In this document: positions 8,303 to 18,027 of the stretch, piece after piece | Layout of the letters: every line of letters begins with the position of its first letter | Numbering within the stretch: position 1 is the stretch's first letter | Made by a program: the position numbers and the translations under genes | Assembly (NCBI GenBank): GCA_022822205.1 | Contig: JAJECC010000030.1 | Coordinates: 1 to 59,202, forward strand | DNA from: Rhodospirillales bacterium | GTDB lineage: Bacteria; Pseudomonadota; Alphaproteobacteria; Rhodospirillales; UBA2165 | Direction of reading: 5' to 3' | DNA: 59,202 bases | The notes under the pieces: generated by a model | The model's database searches: none | The model's input: only the letters and a program-made list of their open reading frames with translations | What the model was told of the DNA's origin: nothing

Positions 8303-9312
8303 CCAGTCCCGACGAACAGGCACTCCCGTCAGTGGAGGAGGTGGCTGAGCTATTGAGGGCCGAGGCGGCAATTGAGCCCGATCCGCCGTCTACGGAAACG
8401 ACAAAAGAGACCGAGGTCATCGCGATCTATGGTAAAGGCGGCATCGGCAAGAGTTTCACCCTCGCTAATCTGTCCTACATGATGGCGCAGCAAGAAAAGC
8501 GCGTATTGCTGATCGGTTGCGATCCCAAAAGCGATACCACGTCATTGCTGTTCGAAGGGCGGAGTTGTCCGACGATCATCGAAACGTCGTCACGCAAGAC
8601 GCAAGCCGGCGAGGCGGTCGAAATCGGCGACGTCTGCTTCAAGCGTGACGGCGTCTTCGCCATGGAGCTCGGAGGCCCTGAGGTCGGCCGTGGATGCGGC
8701 GGCCGGGGAATCATCCACGGATTTGAACTGCTGGAGAAATTGGGCTTCCACCGTTGGGATTTCGACTATGTGCTGCTCGACTTCCTGGGCGACGTGGTCT
8801 GCGGCGGCTTCGGTCTGCCGATTGCCCGCGACATGTGCCAGAAAGTAATCGTCGTCGGTTCCAACGACCTGCAGTCGCTTTATGTCGCTAACAACGTTTG
8901 TTCGGCTGTCGACTATTTCCGGAATATGGGCGGCAATGTCGGCGTCGCCGGCATGGTCATCAACAAGGACGATGGCACGGGCGAGGCCCAGGCATTTGCC
9001 GAGGCGGTCGGCATTCCGGTGTTGGCGGCTATCCCGGCAGACGAGGACATTCGCCGCAAGAGCGCCAGCTACGAGATCATCGGTCGACCGGGCGGCGAAT
9101 GGGCGCCGATATTTGAGCAATTGGGCAGCGCGGCGGCATCGGCGGAACCGGTCCGGCCCACGCCGCTGTCTCACGAAGATTTACTCGGATTGTTCAAGGG
9201 CGACACCGTCGGGCGGGACGTCATTCTCCAGCCCGCCACGATCGAGGACATGTGTGCCAGTGATGTGCTCGAAAAGCCGTCGTTGGAAGTGATGTACGAG
9301 GGAGCCGAATAG
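8299..9312 (+). CDS. bchX: Chlorophyllide a reductase iron protein BchX
   Basis: NifH-like ATPase that passes electrons to BchYZ for reduction of ring B of chlorophyllide a. The ATG at 8299 is preceded by GGAGGT (8286-8291) and overlaps the bchC stop; an in-frame TTG at 8284 is rejected. In the 337-residue protein the P-loop GKGGIGKS is at 45-52, and the two Cys that hold the intersubunit 4Fe-4S cluster are C133 (GRGCGGRG) and C168 (DVVCGGFG). Confidence 0.96.
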   Translation: MTSPDEQALPSVEEVAELLRAEAAIEPDPPSTETTKETEVIAIYGKGGIGKSFTLANLSYMMAQQEKRVLLIGCDPKSDTTSLLFEGRSCPTIIETSSRKTQAGEAVEIGDVCFKRDGVFAMELGGPEVGRGCGGRGIIHGFELLEKLGFHRWDFDYVLLDFLGDVVCGGFGLPIARDMCQKVIVVGSNDLQSLYVANNVCSAVDYFRNMGGNVGVAGMVINKDDGTGEAQAFAEAVGIPVLAAIPADEDIRRKSASYEIIGRPGGEWAPIFEQLGSAAASAEPVRPTPLSHEDLLGLFKGDTVGRDVILQPATIEDMCASDVLEKPSLEVMYEGAE

Positions 9313-9324
9313 GCCGTTTAGCAA

Positions 9325-10863
9325 ATGACACCTCCCGAATCCTTTGACAATACGACACCAGCCGAACCCGCGGCGGCTGGTAGCTGTCATGGCGGCCAAG
9401 AGGTGATGGCGGAGGCCGCCAAAGCTGCCGGCAAGAGCGAGGTGCTGGAGCGCCTAATGGAAGATTATCCGACGGGACCTCATGATCAGCCGCAGTCCAT
9501 GTGCCCGGCGTTCGGTTCCCTCCGGGTGGGACTCCGGATGCGGCGGACGGCGACCATATTGTCGGGATCCGCATGCTGCGTATACGGCCTGACCTTTACC
9601 TCCCACTTCTACGGCGCGCGCCGGACCGTCGGCTACGTGCCATTCAATTCCGAAACGCTGGTTACGGGTCAGCTTTATGAAGACATCCGGGACGCAGTGA
9701 AGGAGATGGCCAACCCGGACGACTACGACACCGTCGTGGTCATCAATCTCTGCGTTCCGACCGCGTCGGGCGTGCCGCTGGATCGGCTACCGAAGGAAAT
9801 CGACGGCGTCCGCATCATCGGCATTGATGTGCCCGGCTTCGGCGTCCCGACTCATGCCGAGGCGAAGGACGTGCTGGCCGGCGCAATGCTCCGCTATGCC
9901 AGGCTGGAGGCGGAAAACGGCCCGGTGGCCCGGCCGCGGAGCCCGGTTGATGATCGACCCACGGTCGCGGTCATCGGCGAGCTATTCCCTGCCGATCCGG
10001 TCGGCATCGCCGCGCTGATCGAGCCCATGGGTTTGGGCATCGCGCCGCAGGTTCCGACACGGGAGTGGCGGGACCTTTACGCGGTCCTCGATTGCGATGT
10101 CGCTGCGGCAATCCATCCGTTCTACACCGCGAGCATCCGTGAATTCCGCGAAGCTGGCCGTCCGGTCGTCGGATCGGGACCGGTCGGGGTGGACGGCACA
10201 GCCGCTTGGCTCGACGCCGTGGGCGCAGCCGCCAATGTACCTCGGGATCGGATTGATGCCGCGAAGAACGTGGCTATCGCCGCCATACGGCGCGCGCTCC
10301 AGTCGAGCCAGATCGATGCCCGCATCACCATTTCGGGTTACGAAGGATCCGAACTGCTGGTTGCCCGGTTGCTCACCGAGGCTGGCGCCGAGGTTCCGTA
10401 TGTAGGCACCGCCTGCCCGCGCACCGAATGGAGCGATCCGGACCGTGAGTGGCTTGAGGCCCGGGGCACCCGCGTGCAATACCGGGCATCGCTGGAACAG
10501 GATGTTGCGGCCATGCGGGATGCGGACCCCGACCTGGCCGTCGGCACGACGCCCCTGGTGCAGGCGGCGAAAGAAGCGGGCAAAGCGGCCATTTACTTTA
10601 CCAACATGGTCTCGGCTCGGCCGTTGTTCGGCCCCGCCGGCGCCGGTGCGTTGGCCGGGATCGTCGCCGCTCAAGTCGGGGGCCGCGCCCGCTATGGCCG
10701 GATGCTCGAATTCTTCGACGGCGTCGGAACGGCCGAGGCCGCAGGCTATGGGTGGAATGATGTGCCCGTCGGGTCCGATGAAAGCGCAGCGCCGGACGAG
10801 GCGGCCCGGGTGTCCCGCAAGGACGACGGCGTCCCCGAACTCGCCGATGCGGTAGGGAGGTAA
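9325..10863 (+). CDS. bchY: Chlorophyllide a reductase subunit BchY
   Basis: NifD-like subunit of the catalytic BchYZ heterotetramer of chlorophyllide reductase. It has 512 residues and shows cluster-binding candidates in [26 protein letters not shown] and [11 protein letters not shown]. No strong ribosome site precedes the ATG at 9325, which lies 12 nt after bchX. Alternative identity as BchN is excluded by sequence and by the separate bchN at 33.1-34.4 kb. Confidence 0.96.
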   Translation: MTPPESFDNTTPAEPAAAGSCHGGQEVMAEAAKAAGKSEVLERLMEDYPTGPHDQPQSMCPAFGSLRVGLRMRRTATILSGSACCVYGLTFTSHFYGARRTVGYVPFNSETLVTGQLYEDIRDAVKEMANPDDYDTVVVINLCVPTASGVPLDRLPKEIDGVRIIGIDVPGFGVPTHAEAKDVLAGAMLRYARLEAENGPVARPRSPVDDRPTVAVIGELFPADPVGIAALIEPMGLGIAPQVPTREWRDLYAVLDCDVAAAIHPFYTASIREFREAGRPVVGSGPVGVDGTAAWLDAVGAAANVPRDRIDAAKNVAIAAIRRALQSSQIDARITISGYEGSELLVARLLTEAGAEVPYVGTACPRTEWSDPDREWLEARGTRVQYRASLEQDVAAMRDADPDLAVGTTPLVQAAKEAGKAAIYFTNMVSARPLFGPAGAGALAGIVAAQVGGRARYGRMLEFFDGVGTAEAAGYGWNDVPVGSDESAAPDEAARVSRKDDGVPELADAVGR

Positions 10864-10867
10864 CCGG

Positions 10868-12334
10868 ATGCTGGTTCTCGATCATGATCGGGCAGGCGGC
10901 TACTGGGGCGCGGTTTATGTCTTTACCGCCGTCCGCGGCCTGCGCGTGGTGATCGACGGGCCGGTGGGCTGTGAGAACTTGCCGGTGACGTCTGTCCTTC
11001 ACTACACCGACGCGCTGCCGCCTCATGAATTGCCCATCGTCGTCACGGGCCTTTCCGAGGATGAGCTTTCCATGAACGGCACCGAGGAAGCGCTCCGCCG
11101 GGCCAGTGGCACGCAGGATCAGAATCTCCCGGCGGTGGTGGTAACCGGCAGTATCGCCGAGATGATCGGCGGCGGAGTGACCCCGGAAGGGTCAAACCTG
11201 CGCCGGTTCCTGCCGCGGACCATCGACGAGGACCAGTGGCAAAGTGCCGACCGCGCGATGAATTGGCTATGGGCGGAGTTTGGCAAGAAGAAGGGCAAAG
11301 CGCCAAAACGGGCGAAGAAGAAGGATGGCGCACCGCCGCGGGTGAATATCATCGGCCCGATCTACGGCACCTTCAACATGCCGTCCGATCTGGCGGAAAT
11401 CCGCCGTTTGGTCGAGGAGATCGGTTGCGAGGTCAATATGGTGTTCCCGCTCGGCTCGGAACTCAAGAACATCAAGAACCTCGTCAATGCCGACGTCAAT
11501 ATCTGCATGTACCGGGAGTTTGGCCGGAAACTCTGCGAAGACCTGGATCGTCCCTACCTACAGGCACCCATCGGCCTGTTTGCGACCACCAACTTTCTTC
11601 GCAAGCTCGGTGAGCTGACCGGCCTTGATCCCGAGCCTTTCATCGAAAAGGAAAAGCACACCACCATCAAGGCGATCTGGGATCTCTGGCGAAGCGTTAC
11701 CCAGGACTTCTTCCCGACGGCCTCCTTCGCCGTGGTCGCCAATGACACCTACGTCCGGGGCCTGCGCCGCTTCCTAGAAGGCGAGATGGGGATTCCCTGT
11801 ACCTTTGCCTACGCCCGCAAGGCCGGCGTCAAACCGGATAACGAACAAGTGCGCGCCAGCCTTCGGGAAACGCCGCCGTTGGTCATGTACGGCTCGTACA
11901 ACGAGCGCATGTACATGGCTGAACAGGGATGCCGGGCGGTTTACATTCCGGCGTCGTTCCCAGGCGCCATCATTCGCCGGTCCACGGGCACGCCGTTCAT
12001 GGGCTATGCCGGCGCGACGTACATCGTTCAGGAATTCTGCAACGCACTGTTCGATGCGTTGTTCCACATCCTACCGTTGTCGACCGACCTAGACCATGTC
12101 GAGGCGACGCCGGCGCGTATTGCCGAGGTGGATGTCCGACCGTGGGATGACGAGGCGCTGGTGATTCTCGAGGAGCAGGTCGAGGCGGAGCCTTTCCTGA
12201 CGCGGATATCCGCATCCAAGCGTCTTCGCGACCGCGTCGAGGCAGATGCCCGGAAGGAAGGCGAGGAGCGAATTTCCGCCGGGCGTGTCCGTGCGTCGCT
12301 GGACGCCCTCACCGGCAAGGAGGTGGTGGCATGA
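10868..12334 (+). CDS. bchZ: Chlorophyllide a reductase subunit BchZ
   Basis: NifK-like partner of BchY. The 488-residue protein carries the characteristic N-terminus with [20 protein letters not shown] and [20 protein letters not shown]; the Cys of GPVGCE is the expected cluster ligand. It starts 4 nt after bchY. Its last codons contain AAGGAGG, which forms a ribosome site for the small reading frame that overlaps its stop (ATGA at 12331-12334). Confidence 0.96.
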   Translation: MLVLDHDRAGGYWGAVYVFTAVRGLRVVIDGPVGCENLPVTSVLHYTDALPPHELPIVVTGLSEDELSMNGTEEALRRASGTQDQNLPAVVVTGSIAEMIGGGVTPEGSNLRRFLPRTIDEDQWQSADRAMNWLWAEFGKKKGKAPKRAKKKDGAPPRVNIIGPIYGTFNMPSDLAEIRRLVEEIGCEVNMVFPLGSELKNIKNLVNADVNICMYREFGRKLCEDLDRPYLQAPIGLFATTNFLRKLGELTGLDPEPFIEKEKHTTIKAIWDLWRSVTQDFFPTASFAVVANDTYVRGLRRFLEGEMGIPCTFAYARKAGVKPDNEQVRASLRETPPLVMYGSYNERMYMAEQGCRAVYIPASFPGAIIRRSTGTPFMGYAGATYIVQEFCNALFDALFHILPLSTDLDHVEATPARIAEVDVRPWDDEALVILEEQVEAEPFLTRISASKRLRDRVEADARKEGEERISAGRVRASLDALTGKEVVA

Positions 12335-12516
12335 TTTCCCGCCCGAACCAATACCCGGCCACTGAAATTCACCCCGATGACTGGGGAGACCGGAGATTCT
12401 GTTTGGCGGTGCCGAACGGAATGCGCCGAGGCGTTCTTGTTTCGGCGATCCCTGCCGCGCGGGATTGGCGCGGTAACGGCCGAAAGGCCAATAGTCTGAG
12501 GAGAGACAATGGTTGA
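12331..12516 (+). CDS. Small ORF in the pufQ position, unknown function
   Basis: A possible 61-residue protein bridging bchZ and pufB. Its ATG overlaps the bchZ stop (ATGA) and is preceded by AAGGAGG (12317-12323) with 7 nt spacing. Its TGA lies 8 nt inside pufB, so ribosomes could pass from bchZ to pufB through it. The product is basic with many Arg residues ([20 protein letters not shown]) and no membrane segment, unlike Rhodobacter PufQ, which has one. I recognise no family. It could instead be a leader whose translation matters more than its product. Confidence 0.4.
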   Translation: MISRPNQYPATEIHPDDWGDRRFCLAVPNGMRRGVLVSAIPAARDWRGNGRKANSLRRDNG

Positions 12517-12730
12517 TCACTCAGATAGCTCGTTGTCAGGACTAACCGAGAACGAGGCGAGAGAGTTCCATCGTATTTTCATGACGAGTTTCGTCGGTTT
12601 TACGGTGGTCGCCATCGTTGCTCACTTCCTGGCATGGCAATGGCGGTCTTGGTTCCCCGGCGTCGATGGCTACTCGATGCTCGACGGTGCCAAGGACGTC
12701 GTCACTTACCTATTGCCGTACACGGTCTAG
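12509..12730 (+). CDS. pufB: LH1 antenna beta polypeptide PufB
   Basis: Binds bacteriochlorophyll in the ring around the reaction centre. It has 73 residues; the core block [16 protein letters not shown], the hydrophobic span and the ligand His in [19 protein letters not shown] are canonical. A C-terminal extension of about 20 residues ([17 protein letters not shown]) follows WFPG, like the extension in Rhodospirillum rubrum PufB from memory. GAGGAGA (12498-12504) is the ribosome site. Confidence 0.95.
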   Translation: MVDHSDSSLSGLTENEAREFHRIFMTSFVGFTVVAIVAHFLAWQWRSWFPGVDGYSMLDGAKDVVTYLLPYTV

Positions 12731-12742
12731 GAGGAGCGAAGC

Positions 12743-12940
12743 ATGTGGAAGATATGGCTTCTATTCGATCCGCGCAGAGCGCTGGTTGCAATGGCTACGT
12801 TCCTGTTTGTCCTGGCGTTGCTGATTCACTTCATTCTGCTCAGCACCGACCGGTTCAACTGGATCGAAGGTCCGCGCGCCGCGGAGGAGAGCTCATTGCA
12901 GTCTCCGACGGTCACGATGGTCCTTCCAAGGAAGGCATAG
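12743..12940 (+). CDS. pufA: LH1 antenna alpha polypeptide PufA
   Basis: Partner of PufB in LH1. The 65-residue protein starts [15 protein letters not shown] and contains the single span with the bacteriochlorophyll ligand His in [19 protein letters not shown], very close to the R. rubrum sequence as I know it. The tail after WIEG (about 22 residues) is likely partly processed, as in R. rubrum. AGGAGG stands just before the start, consistent with the high expression needed for antenna proteins. Confidence 0.95.
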   Translation: MWKIWLLFDPRRALVAMATFLFVLALLIHFILLSTDRFNWIEGPRAAEESSLQSPTVTMVLPRKA

Positions 12941-12957
12941 GTTTGATGCCAATGTGG

Positions 12958-12992
12958 CGGACGGGTTCGGAATCCCTGGTCCGGCCCGTCCG
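12958..12992 (+). other. Intercistronic stem-loop between pufA and pufL
   Basis: CGGACGGG (12958-12965) pairs perfectly with CCCGTCCG (12985-12992); the loop contains a further CGGA/TCCG pairing. There is no T-run after it. In Rhodobacter a hairpin at this place protects the pufBA message from 3' decay and sets the LH1 to reaction-centre ratio; the same role is inferred here. Confidence 0.65.
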
Positions 12993-13046
12993 TTACAACA
13001 CGGTTTTGGGGCGGAATGACCTTCGCCCCGATTGGAGGTTCTGAAA

Positions 13047-13877
13047 ATGTCGATGCTCAGTTTCGAACGAAAATACAGAGTGCGAGGGGGCACCCTGCTC
13101 GGAGGAGACTTGTTCGATTTCTGGGTTGGACCTTTTTATGTCGGATTCTTCGGCGTAACGACGATCTTCTTTGCCGTTCTCGGCACCGCCCTGATTATTT
13201 GGGACGCGGCGCTGGGACCGACCTGGAATATCTGGCAAATCAGCATAGATCCGCCGCCGCTCAAGTATGGGCTGGGTTTCGCGCCGCTCAAGGAAGGCGG
13301 CATATGGCAGTTGGTGACCATCTGCGCGCTTGGCGCATTTGGGTCCTGGGCGCTCCGCCAGGCCGAAATCGCCCGAAAACTGGGCATGGGTCTGCACATT
13401 CCGTTCGCGTTCAGCTTCGCGATCTTCGCCTATTTCACGTTGGTCGTCATTCGGCCGGTGATGCTGGGGGCCTGGGCCCATGGATTTCCGTACGGTATCA
13501 TCACCCACCTGGATTGGGTGTCCGATACCGGATACCAGTACGCGGCGTTCCACTACAACCCGGCCCATATGATTGCCATCACGTTCTTCTTTACCACGGT
13601 GCTGGCATTGGCGCTGCACGGTGCGCTCATCCTGTCGGCCACCAATCCGGCCAAGGGAGAGCGGGTCAAGACCCCGGAACACGAGAACACCTATTTCCGG
13701 GATACGATCGGCTATTCCATCGGAACTCTCGGCATTCACCGGTTGGGCTTGTTTCTGGCGCTCAATGCGGGGTTCTGGAGTGCCATCACGATGATTATCA
13801 GCGGTCCGCTGTGGGTCGATCCGTGGCCGGATTGGTGGGAGGTGTGGCGCAATCTTCCCATCTGGAACTGGAACTAG
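13047..13877 (+). CDS. pufL: Reaction centre L subunit PufL
   Basis: Five-helix subunit that binds half of the special pair and the QA-to-QB pathway. I use the ATG at 13047 ([15 protein letters not shown]), 7 nt after GGAGGT (13034-13039), giving 276 residues; the TTG at 13032 overlaps that ribosome site. Chlorophyll and iron ligand histidines lie in [27 protein letters not shown] and [14 protein letters not shown]. pufM follows after 15 nt. Confidence 0.97.
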   Translation: MSMLSFERKYRVRGGTLLGGDLFDFWVGPFYVGFFGVTTIFFAVLGTALIIWDAALGPTWNIWQISIDPPPLKYGLGFAPLKEGGIWQLVTICALGAFGSWALRQAEIARKLGMGLHIPFAFSFAIFAYFTLVVIRPVMLGAWAHGFPYGIITHLDWVSDTGYQYAAFHYNPAHMIAITFFFTTVLALALHGALILSATNPAKGERVKTPEHENTYFRDTIGYSIGTLGIHRLGLFLALNAGFWSAITMIISGPLWVDPWPDWWEVWRNLPIWNWN

Positions 13878-13892
13878 GTAGGGGAAATCGAT

Positions 13893-14864
13893 ATGGCTGA
13901 ATATCAAAATATCTTCACTACCGTTCAAGTCCGTGGGCCGGCCGAAATGGGCACACCTATAGAATCTCCCATCTGGGGTGGACGGGATGGTACGCCGTTC
14001 TTCTCCTACTGGCTGGGCAAGATCGGCGATGCGCAAATCGGTCCCATCTATCTGGGGTGGACCGGTCTGGCCTCGTTGATTTGCGGCTTCATTGCCATTG
14101 AGATTATCGGCCTCAATATGTGGGCCTCCGTCAACTGGGATCCGGTACGGTTCATCGTCGAGCTGCCCTGGCTGACTCTTGAGCCGCCTGGCGAGGAATA
14201 TGGTCTTTCCATTCCGCCTCTGGCGGAAGGGGGCTGGTGGCTGATGGCCGGTTTCTTCTTGACCGCGTCGATTCTGCTCTGGTGGGTGCGCATGTATCGC
14301 CGGGCGCGCGCGCTCGGTTTGGGCACGCACGTCGCGTGGGCGTTTGCATCCGCGATTTGGCTGTATCTGGTTCTCGGCTTCATCCGCCCGGTGATGATGG
14401 GAACTTGGAGCGAAGCGGTACCGTTCGGGATTTTCACGCATCTTGACTGGACTCAGGCGTTTTCCATCCAGTACGGAAATCTGTTCTACAACCCATTTCA
14501 CATGCTCTCGATCGCCTTCCTGTATGGCGCGACACTCCTGTTCGCCATGCATGGGGCAACGATCTTGGCCGTGAGCCGCTTTGGCGGTGAACGCGAGATC
14601 GAGCAGATCGTCGATCGGGGCACGGCCGTTGAACGGGCCGCCCTGTTCTGGCGGTGGACCATGGGGTTCAACGCAACCATGGAATCGATTCACCGTTGGG
14701 CTTGGTGGTTCGCGGTCCTTTGCCCGCTGACCGGCGGGATCGGAATTCTGTTGACCGGTACGGCGGTGGACAATTGGTTCGAGTGGGGTATCGCCCATGG
14801 CCTTACCAGCGGTGAGGTGCAGGAATACCCCTCTTCGTTAGAGAACCCTCTGTTCGGCAATTAG
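13893..14864 (+). CDS. pufM: Reaction centre M subunit PufM
   Basis: Pairs with PufL to form the photochemical core. It has 323 residues with the expected blocks [28 protein letters not shown] (special-pair ligand), [21 protein letters not shown] (iron ligands) and [17 protein letters not shown]. The C-terminus ends NPLFGN. No pufC or pufX follows, so the reaction centre probably takes electrons from a soluble or separate cytochrome, as in R. rubrum. Confidence 0.97.
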   Translation: MAEYQNIFTTVQVRGPAEMGTPIESPIWGGRDGTPFFSYWLGKIGDAQIGPIYLGWTGLASLICGFIAIEIIGLNMWASVNWDPVRFIVELPWLTLEPPGEEYGLSIPPLAEGGWWLMAGFFLTASILLWWVRMYRRARALGLGTHVAWAFASAIWLYLVLGFIRPVMMGTWSEAVPFGIFTHLDWTQAFSIQYGNLFYNPFHMLSIAFLYGATLLFAMHGATILAVSRFGGEREIEQIVDRGTAVERAALFWRWTMGFNATMESIHRWAWWFAVLCPLTGGIGILLTGTAVDNWFEWGIAHGLTSGEVQEYPSSLENPLFGN

Positions 14865-14878
14865 CAAGGGGAATTCAG

Positions 14879-15028
14879 ATGCCAGCCAAGAAAAGTGTTG
14901 GCGACGCGGGATCATCCGGCAAACGAGCGGTTTTACCGTACGATGCCACACGTTGTTTGTCGGATGCCAGTCCACTCAAGACGCCACGGAGGAGAACCCC
15001 TACCTCATGGCAACATCCCTATGTCTAA
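14879..15028 (+). CDS. Small ORF after pufM, unknown
   Basis: A possible 49-residue protein (starts MPAKKSVGDAGSSGKRAVLP, ends SWQHPYV). AAGGGGAA (14866-14873) is 5 nt before the ATG and resembles the AGGGGAAAT before pufM. It occupies the place of pufX or pufC in other purple bacteria, but has no hydrophobic segment and no CxxCH motif, so it is neither. Coding potential is uncertain. Confidence 0.25.
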   Translation: MPAKKSVGDAGSSGKRAVLPYDATRCLSDASPLKTPRRRTPTSWQHPYV

Positions 15029-15040
15029 GGTGAAATGGAC

Positions 15041-15066
15041 CGATGGCCTTGCTCCCAGGGCCATCG
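15041..15066 (+). terminator. Hairpin at the end of the puf operon
   Basis: CGATGGCC (15041-15048) and GGCCATCG (15059-15066) form an 8-bp perfect stem with a 10-nt loop. No T-tract follows, so it may stabilise the puf message 3' end or give partial termination before the heme oxygenase gene. Confidence 0.5.
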
Positions 15067-15137
15067 GAATCCCGCGAGATTGACGGAAGTGGAACGAGCG
15101 GCTTCAATTTAATCGACCAGACCGGAACAGGTGAAAC

Positions 15138-15839
15138 ATGACTCAAACGAGTGCTCTTATTTTAGCAAATGAACCGGTGGATCCCTATGCCTCGGCACCG
15201 TTTCTTGTGAGAGTTCGAGGACGGACCAAGCACCTGCACGCCTGTGCGGAGCGGTCAGGTGTCATCTCAGACCTGCTGCATAACCGAGCGGAGGTGGCCG
15301 ACTACGCGCTGTTGCTGAGAAATCTCCTGCCTGTCTATGTAGAGTTGGAAACCGGCCTCGGCCGCCACCGTCGGTCGCCGGCCGGTGCTGGACTGCTCGA
15401 GGACCGTCGCGTGTTCCGGTCGCAGGCCTTGCGCCAAGACCTATTAGCCATTTGCGGTCCGGATTGGTCGAACCGGCTTCGGCTCTTGCCGGTCGGCAAA
15501 ACGTATGCACGGCATATCTACAATCTCGCATCCGGTTCCGGGGCCGGGTTAATTGCTCACGCCTATGTCCGATACCTCGGCGATTTGAGCGGTGGCCAGA
15601 TCGTCAAGAAGCTGCTCAAGAAGAACCTCGGGATGACCGACGATAGCCTGGCATTTTATGAATTCCCGGAAATTGACGATCTCGGCTCATTCCGGGAGGA
15701 GTTTCGTCTGCTGATTGAACGGGCCGCCGGCATGGCCGGGGATGCCGAGGAACTGATTGAAGAGGCCTGTCTCGGGTTTGAGTTGAATATTCGGCTTTCG
15801 GAGGAAGTACAAATGGTCTCGCGATGGTGCGCAAATTAA
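15138..15839 (+). CDS. hmuO: Heme oxygenase (biliverdin-forming)
   Basis: Opens heme to biliverdin, the chromophore of the bacteriophytochrome encoded next door. The 233-residue protein shows the proximal-His region FLVRVRGRTKHLHACAE and the distal-helix signature AYVRYLGDLSGGQ. It runs with the puf operon but could have its own promoter in 15067-15137; none is clear. Its TAA stop interlocks with the stop of bphP (TTAA at 15836-15839). The gene could be called bphO; the role as chromophore supplier is inferred from context. Confidence 0.9.
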   Translation: MTQTSALILANEPVDPYASAPFLVRVRGRTKHLHACAERSGVISDLLHNRAEVADYALLLRNLLPVYVELETGLGRHRRSPAGAGLLEDRRVFRSQALRQDLLAICGPDWSNRLRLLPVGKTYARHIYNLASGSGAGLIAHAYVRYLGDLSGGQIVKKLLKKNLGMTDDSLAFYEFPEIDDLGSFREEFRLLIERAAGMAGDAEELIEEACLGFELNIRLSEEVQMVSRWCAN

Positions 15840-18013
15840 CTTTCGCCGGAACTGCCATCGTCCACCGAATGAGCGATCAAGTGCTCCAATAGTTCCGCCG
15901 TTCTATCCACTGACTCTCGTACGCTTTCCAGCATTTCGGGCATCCGAGCCACGTCGACGCCGTCGGTAATTTCGAGCGCGGCCAACTGCGCATTGCCGAC
16001 CACGGACGACATGATGTCTTGGTAGACAATACTAGCTTCGGCGCTCATCGCCTTCGTCATGACTTGGCGACGTTCGACAATACTGTTTTGGAGCCGGCCG
16101 CGAGCGATTTCGGCTCGTTTCTCCTCATCCAATTCGGTGAATATGAGAACGTGTCCGATAAGTTTGTTGGGCGACGCAAATACAGGATCTGCTCTGAGCA
16201 AAAGCGGAATTGTCTCTCCGGTAACGGTACTAAGCGCGACCTCGCCGCGCCAGGCCTGAGAACGACTCAGGAGTTCATCAAATGGCCGCCGGAGCGCCGC
16301 CGCCTCCGAAAACAAGGACGGCAAATCGGTAATGTGCTGCAAGTGTTTGTGCCCCGAGGGCAGCATCTGCTCAAGGGCCTCATTGGTCAGCAAAATCAGA
16401 CCACTGGGGTCTGTAATGACAACCGGCCGGTCGGAGCTTTGAACCAACTGACTGACCGACTGGAGTTGTTCCTGGGCGATCAGCGTCCGCACTGACCGGA
16501 GCTGAAGCACGATGTCCGAGACGGTATTGGCGATGAGCCGCGCCGTACTCAGATTCGCGGGCGACCAGCGCTCGGATGTCCCTTCGACCAATTCGTACCA
16601 CTTTGCAAATGATCTGCGGGGCGATAGGTCGCTGGGGTCGTCGCCATACTCAACCGCCTTGTTGGGATCACCGCCCCATGTGACGGTTCGGACCTGCTCC
16701 GGGCGGAACCAAAGCAGGAGGTCGTCCGGCGAGTTGGAAATCCGTGCTGCGAGCAAGCCGCTTGCCACCCCCGCGATAGACGAAAAATATGGTTCGTCCT
16801 TGGTCAACTCGGCGGTCGAATAAATGTCTTCCCATTCCTGCCCGGAGAGCCATTCGCTGATCCCCTTGATTTGGTGAGTTCCGGGAACTTCCCCGTTGGT
16901 CTGAAGCTGACCTTCGAAGAGAAGGGCAGCGCCCGTCGCCGCGACCGATTGGAGCAAGGTGTTGGACCCGTCGAACAGTGCCGTCTTCCAGTCGCCTTCC
17001 CGCGAGATAGTTTCCGCCATTCGTTGCTCAAGGCGCTTTACCGCGAGCTCGGAATCCGCCCGCACGAAGCTCTCGAGGGCGGTTATTCGGGTGGCGATCG
17101 ATTCCGCCAGGAGTTCGCTTACGGCGCGCATGGAGTAGGGGACCACCTTGGGAACGTAATGGTGACAAGCCACTAATCCCCACAGGTCGCCGCTGACCAC
17201 GAGCGAAATAACCAATGTCGCACAGACGCCCATATTCTTGAGGTATTGAATGTGGATAGGTGACATGCTTCGAAGCGAGCACAGCGACATATCCAGATCG
17301 CGGCCGGTCAGAGGATTGAGGCGCGGCTCCAGACCCACGGGTTCGTAGTCCCCATTGACCAGCACACGGACCCGGTTCTCAATATAGAGGCGCCGCGCAA
17401 TTTGGGGGATATCCGTCGCGGGATAGCGGTTGCCGAGGAAGGACTCGAGCTCGGCTTTCTTGCTTTCGGAAATGATCTGACCGTGTCCGTCCGCATCAAA
17501 CCGGTAGACCATAACCCGGTCATAGCCACTCAAGTCCTTGATGATTTTGGCCACATCATCGCAAAGGGCCTGCAATGAGGAACTGGCTAGGATGGTCTGG
17601 AGCGCTGCTTCGACGCTGTGCGCCACAGATACATTTGGACCGGCGTCTTCAAGCTCGATGACAATCCCGCCTTCGGGCGGACGGTGAATGAGGCCATCAT
17701 ATTCTTGGCCAGATGGACCCGCGTTGCACCGGAATGCAACCGGGATGGAACGCATGGATTTGTCTGCATGAGCAGTGACGCACTCCGCCAAGTCGCCTCC
17801 GATGCTTCCGAGGACGCTTCCAACCGGACTTTCCGGCAAGCCAATGAACTCGGCCGCGTTCACACTGGCCTGGGCCACGGTCCACGTCTTATCGTCGACC
17901 AGCAGCAAGGCGCCGTGCGGCTGTATCGACCCCGCGAGATGAATCTGTTCTTGCTCGCAATTTGAGAGGTCGGCCTGCCCGAAAGCCGGTTTGAATGGAT
18001 CCGTAGAATCCAC
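15836..18013 (-). CDS. bphP: Bacteriophytochrome BphP, PpsR-antagonist type
   Basis: Red/far-red photoreceptor. Domains in order: PAS with the biliverdin-binding Cys19 (SNCEQEQIHLAGSIQPHG), GAF with the DIP motif (RYPATDIPQIARRLY) and SLRSMSPIHIQYLKNMGV, PHY with the tongue motif PRRSFAKWYE near residue 465, a further PAS (SSDRPVVITDPSGLILLTN) and a C-terminal helical segment of about 90 residues. There is no His-kinase H-box or ATPase domain. This matches the BphP1 class of Rhodopseudomonas palustris and Bradyrhizobium, which binds and disarms PpsR2 in far-red light. It follows ppsR2 by 14 nt, evidently as one operon. Confidence 0.93.
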   Translation of the reverse strand: MDSTDPFKPAFGQADLSNCEQEQIHLAGSIQPHGALLLVDDKTWTVAQASVNAAEFIGLPESPVGSVLGSIGGDLAECVTAHADKSMRSIPVAFRCNAGPSGQEYDGLIHRPPEGGIVIELEDAGPNVSVAHSVEAALQTILASSSLQALCDDVAKIIKDLSGYDRVMVYRFDADGHGQIISESKKAELESFLGNRYPATDIPQIARRLYIENRVRVLVNGDYEPVGLEPRLNPLTGRDLDMSLCSLRSMSPIHIQYLKNMGVCATLVISLVVSGDLWGLVACHHYVPKVVPYSMRAVSELLAESIATRITALESFVRADSELAVKRLEQRMAETISREGDWKTALFDGSNTLLQSVAATGAALLFEGQLQTNGEVPGTHQIKGISEWLSGQEWEDIYSTAELTKDEPYFSSIAGVASGLLAARISNSPDDLLLWFRPEQVRTVTWGGDPNKAVEYGDDPSDLSPRRSFAKWYELVEGTSERWSPANLSTARLIANTVSDIVLQLRSVRTLIAQEQLQSVSQLVQSSDRPVVITDPSGLILLTNEALEQMLPSGHKHLQHITDLPSLFSEAAALRRPFDELLSRSQAWRGEVALSTVTGETIPLLLRADPVFASPNKLIGHVLIFTELDEEKRAEIARGRLQNSIVERRQVMTKAMSAEASIVYQDIMSSVVGNAQLAALEITDGVDVARMPEMLESVRESVDRTAELLEHLIAHSVDDGSSGES

Positions 18014-18027
18014 GCTGCCCAGCCTCC

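Noticed and set aside
12993..14798. 601-codon open frame antisense to pufL and pufM
   Set aside because: It mirrors two certain genes, has a low-complexity Arg/Gln/Pro-rich translation and no family resemblance; such frames are common in GC-rich DNA.
14895..15083. 62-codon frame after pufM in a different phase
   Set aside because: No ribosome site and it starts with a rare codon; the frame at 14879 has the better start signal, and neither resembles PufX or PufC.
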